The position numbers and the translations under genes were made by a program. A stretch of DNA of 64,000 bases from Burkholderia oklahomensis C6786. GTDB lineage: Bacteria; Pseudomonadota; Gammaproteobacteria; Burkholderiales; Burkholderiaceae. The stretch is taken from assembly GCF_000959365.1 (NCBI RefSeq), contig NZ_CP009556.1, forward strand, positions 186,001 to 250,000, in the 5' to 3' direction. The notes under the pieces were generated by a model, which saw only the letters and a program-made list of their open reading frames with translations, did not search any database and was not told the DNA's origin. This document shows positions 62,211 through 64,000 of the stretch, piece by piece. The first letter of the stretch is position 1. The number at the start of each line of letters is the position of its first letter.

Positions 62211-62974
62211 ACGAGCGGCGGATGCTGCGTCCGTGGATCATGTCGCCGGAGCCGGCCGCGTGGCGGCTCGTCATGTGCCCGTTCGCGGGCGGCAGCAGCA
62301 GCGCATTCCGCGATTGGCGCAACGTCGACGACTTCGGCATCGACGTCTCGCTCGCGATCTATCCGGGCCGCGACCACCGGATGCGCGAGCCGGGCGCGGA
62401 CGACATCGGCCGGCTCGCCGATCAGCTCGCCGACGAACTGGCCGATGCGAAGGCGTCGCCCGGCAAGCTGATCCTCGCCGGGCACAGCATGGGCGCGCAA
62501 GTGGCGTTCGAGACCTGCGAGCGTCTCGAGCGGCGCGGCGCGCCGCCGTTCGCGCTCGTGCTGTCCGGCTGCCACGCGCCGCACCTGAAAGGACGTCGCC
62601 TCCTCAGCCATCTCGACGACCGCGCGTTCGTCGATCAGCTCGTCGAGATCGGCGGCAGCGACGCCACCCTGCTGTCCGATCCGTCGCTGCTCGCGATCTT
62701 CCTGCCGATGCTGCGCGCCGACTTCCGGATCACCGAAGCCTATCGCCGCATGCCGCGCGCCGACCGGCGCCGCATCGACACGCCGACGCTGCTCGTCCAC
62801 GGCAGCCGCGACATCGAAGCGTCGCGGGAAGAAGTCGCCGCGTGGCGCGACTGGCTGCGTCGCGCGGACGAACCGATCGCGATGCCCGGCGACCACTTCT
62901 ACGTGACCCGCAGACCGCGCGCCTTTCTGCAACAGCTCCTGCGCCGGCTCGAGTCGACCTCCGCGTGTGTATGA
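62207..62974 (+). CDS. ybtT: Type II thioesterase, YbtT/Irp4-like
   Basis: The 255-residue alpha/beta hydrolase has LVMCPFAGGSSSAFRDWRNV, the nucleophile motif LAGHSMGAQVAFETCERL, a substrate lid, and the C-terminal catalytic Asp (LLVHGSRDIEASREEV) and His (MPGDHFYVTRRP). It removes wrong or stalled acyl groups from carrier domains of the synthetases. It begins at ATGA overlapping the reductase gene. The ligase gene starts 9 bp after it, so the whole biosynthetic block is translationally coupled. Confidence 0.92.
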   Translation: MNERRMLRPWIMSPEPAAWRLVMCPFAGGSSSAFRDWRNVDDFGIDVSLAIYPGRDHRMREPGADDIGRLADQLADELADAKASPGKLILAGHSMGAQVAFETCERLERRGAPPFALVLSGCHAPHLKGRRLLSHLDDRAFVDQLVEIGGSDATLLSDPSLLAIFLPMLRADFRITEAYRRMPRADRRRIDTPTLLVHGSRDIEASREEVAAWRDWLRRADEPIAMPGDHFYVTRRPRAFLQQLLRRLESTSACV

Positions 62975-62983
62975 CCCTCAGAG

Positions 62984-64000
62984 ATGCTCATGGAAACTCT
63001 TCTTCATCCGAATCCGAACGAAACGGCCGACGCCGTGGCCACCGAACCCGACATCTCGTCCGACGCGCTGCCGCTCGGCGAACATTTGCGCCGCTGGGCG
63101 GCCGACCATGCGACGCGCACCGCGCTCGTCGCCGGCGGCGAACGCGTGCCGTTCGTCGCGCTCGATCGCCGGGTCGATCGGCTCGCGGCCGCACTGCACG
63201 AGCTGGGCCTGCGTCCCGGCGACCGTGCGATGGTGCAGTTGCCGAACGGCATCGCGTTCGTCACCGTCTGCTTCGCGCTATTCCGTCTCGGCGTGGTGCC
63301 CGTACTCGCGATGCCGACCCAACGCTCGCGCGACATCGACGCGCTCTGCCGCATCGCGGAGCCCACCGCTTATTTCATCGCGGACGGGATGGACGGCCTC
63401 GACGCCCGGTCGCTCGCCGTCGACATGCTCGACGCGCATCCGTCGCTGCGCCGGATCGTCATCGACGGCGAGCCCGGCCGGCGCGACGATGACGATGCCG
63501 ACGAGCGCGTCGTGCCGCTCGCGTCGCTCGACGCGCCGCCGCGCGCACTGACGCCGCCGGCGCCGAATGACGTCGCGCTGCTGCTCCTGTCGGGCGGCAC
63601 GACCGGCACGCCGAAGCTGATTCCGCGCACGCACGCCGACTACGCATACAACTTCAGCGCGTCGGCCGCGCTCTGCGGGCTCGACGATACGAGCGTCTAT
63701 CTGGCGGTGCTGCCGGCCGCGCACAACTTCACGCTCGCATGCCCCGGCATACTCGGCACGCTCGCGAGCGGCGGCACGGTCGTGCTGTCCGACACGGCGA
63801 GCTGCGACGAAGCGATGCCGCTGATCGCGCGCGAGCGGATCACTCACGTCGCGCTCGTGCCGCCGCTCGCACAGCTCTGGGCGCAAGCGCGCGAATGGGA
63901 ACGCAGCGACCTGTCGAGCCTGCGGCTCGTCCAGGTCGGCGGCGCGCGGCTGGACCCGGCGCTCGCGCGCCGCCTGCCCGACGTGCTCGGCTGCCGTCTG
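62984..64000 (+). CDS. ybtE: Salicyl-AMP ligase, YbtE/Irp5-like (3' end outside window)
   Basis: The first 339 residues or so of a stand-alone aryl-acid adenylating enzyme are visible. It starts at ATG 62984 (or the in-frame ATG at 62990) and is open to the window edge. Key segments are LGEHLRRWAADHATRTALVA, LGLRPGDRAMVQLPNGIAFV, LGVVPVLAMPTQRSRDIDAL, the nucleotide loop LLLLSGGTTGTPKLIPRTHA, YNFSASAALCGLDDTSVYLA and LPAAHNFTLACPGILGTLAS. It would activate salicylate and load it on the aryl carrier domain of the NRPS. The binding-pocket Asn (HNF) is typical of aryl-acid ligases. The salicylate synthase gene that must feed it is not in the window. Confidence 0.92.
   Translation, partial: MLMETLLHPNPNETADAVATEPDISSDALPLGEHLRRWAADHATRTALVAGGERVPFVALDRRVDRLAAALHELGLRPGDRAMVQLPNGIAFVTVCFALFRLGVVPVLAMPTQRSRDIDALCRIAEPTAYFIADGMDGLDARSLAVDMLDAHPSLRRIVIDGEPGRRDDDDADERVVPLASLDAPPRALTPPAPNDVALLLLSGGTTGTPKLIPRTHADYAYNFSASAALCGLDDTSVYLAVLPAAHNFTLACPGILGTLASGGTVVLSDTASCDEAMPLIARERITHVALVPPLAQLWAQAREWERSDLSSLRLVQVGGARLDPALARRLPDVLGCRL

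Noticed and set aside
43768..62974. Pyochelin (PchE/PchF) identity for the synthetases
   Set aside because: The presence of a PKS module with KS-AT-MT-KR-ACP and a third cyclisation domain fits yersiniabactin-type HMWP1/HMWP2 and not PchE/PchF.

Overview
The window is very GC-rich bacterial DNA with compact operons. Its gene content is typical of a Burkholderia chromosome, most likely chromosome 2 of a pseudomallei-group species: a prpR/prpB/prpC/acnD/prpF propionate locus, Burkholderia-type chemoreceptors, many LysR regulators and an EmrB/QacA-type MFS pump. The species assignment is inference from gene content. No tRNA, rRNA, integrase, insertion sequence or CRISPR array was seen.

Layout. 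(1) 1-2107: a LysR regulator cut by the window edge, divergent from a DHA2-type MFS exporter. (2) 2197-7077: a chemoreceptor, then a leftward operon with one radical SAM/SPASM enzyme and three proteins that share a C-terminal GDL-containing segment (DUF1842/DUF1843-like). This looks like an uncharacterised peptide-modification system. (3) 7840-17309: a hotdog thioesterase, then the 2-methylcitrate cycle for propionate (prpF, acnD, prpC, prpB leftward, with divergent sigma-54 activator prpR). A 50-bp tandem repeat lies inside this operon. (4) 17589-27404: a chemoreceptor, a methyltransferase, proline iminopeptidase, a decayed LysR/tautomerase pair, a penicillin-acylase-family lipoprotein and an intact LysR regulator. 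(5) 27669-33574: an operon of PxpA, a biotin carrier, biotin carboxylase, PxpB, PxpC and an NCS1 permease, divergent from the LysR gene, suggesting uptake and opening of a cyclic amide such as 5-oxoproline. (6) 33894-35042: an L,D-transpeptidase.

(7) 35172-64000: a complete-looking yersiniabactin-type siderophore locus running off the right edge. Leftward are the outer-membrane receptor (fyuA-like) and two exporter-type ABC permease/ATPase fusions (ybtP/ybtQ-like). Rightward are an AraC activator (ybtA-like, 319 aa), a small unknown gene, an HMWP2-like NRPS (ArCP-Cy-A with embedded MT-like domain-PCP-Cy-PCP), an MFS protein (ybtX-like), an HMWP1-like PKS/NRPS (KS-AT-MT-KR-ACP-Cy-MT-PCP-TE), a thiazolinyl imine reductase (ybtU-like), a type II thioesterase (ybtT-like) and the start of a salicyl-AMP ligase (ybtE-like). 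The salicylate synthase is not in the window. Gene order differs from the Yersinia high-pathogenicity island: receptor and transporters are grouped, and the MFS gene sits between the two megasynthases. Two intergenic regions carry a matching bipartite operator (ATACCGAT, 14 nt, ACCCG) followed 20-odd bp later by a Fur-box-like sequence. That arrangement suggests that both the receptor/transport operon and the biosynthesis operon are activated by the AraC protein and repressed by iron-Fur.
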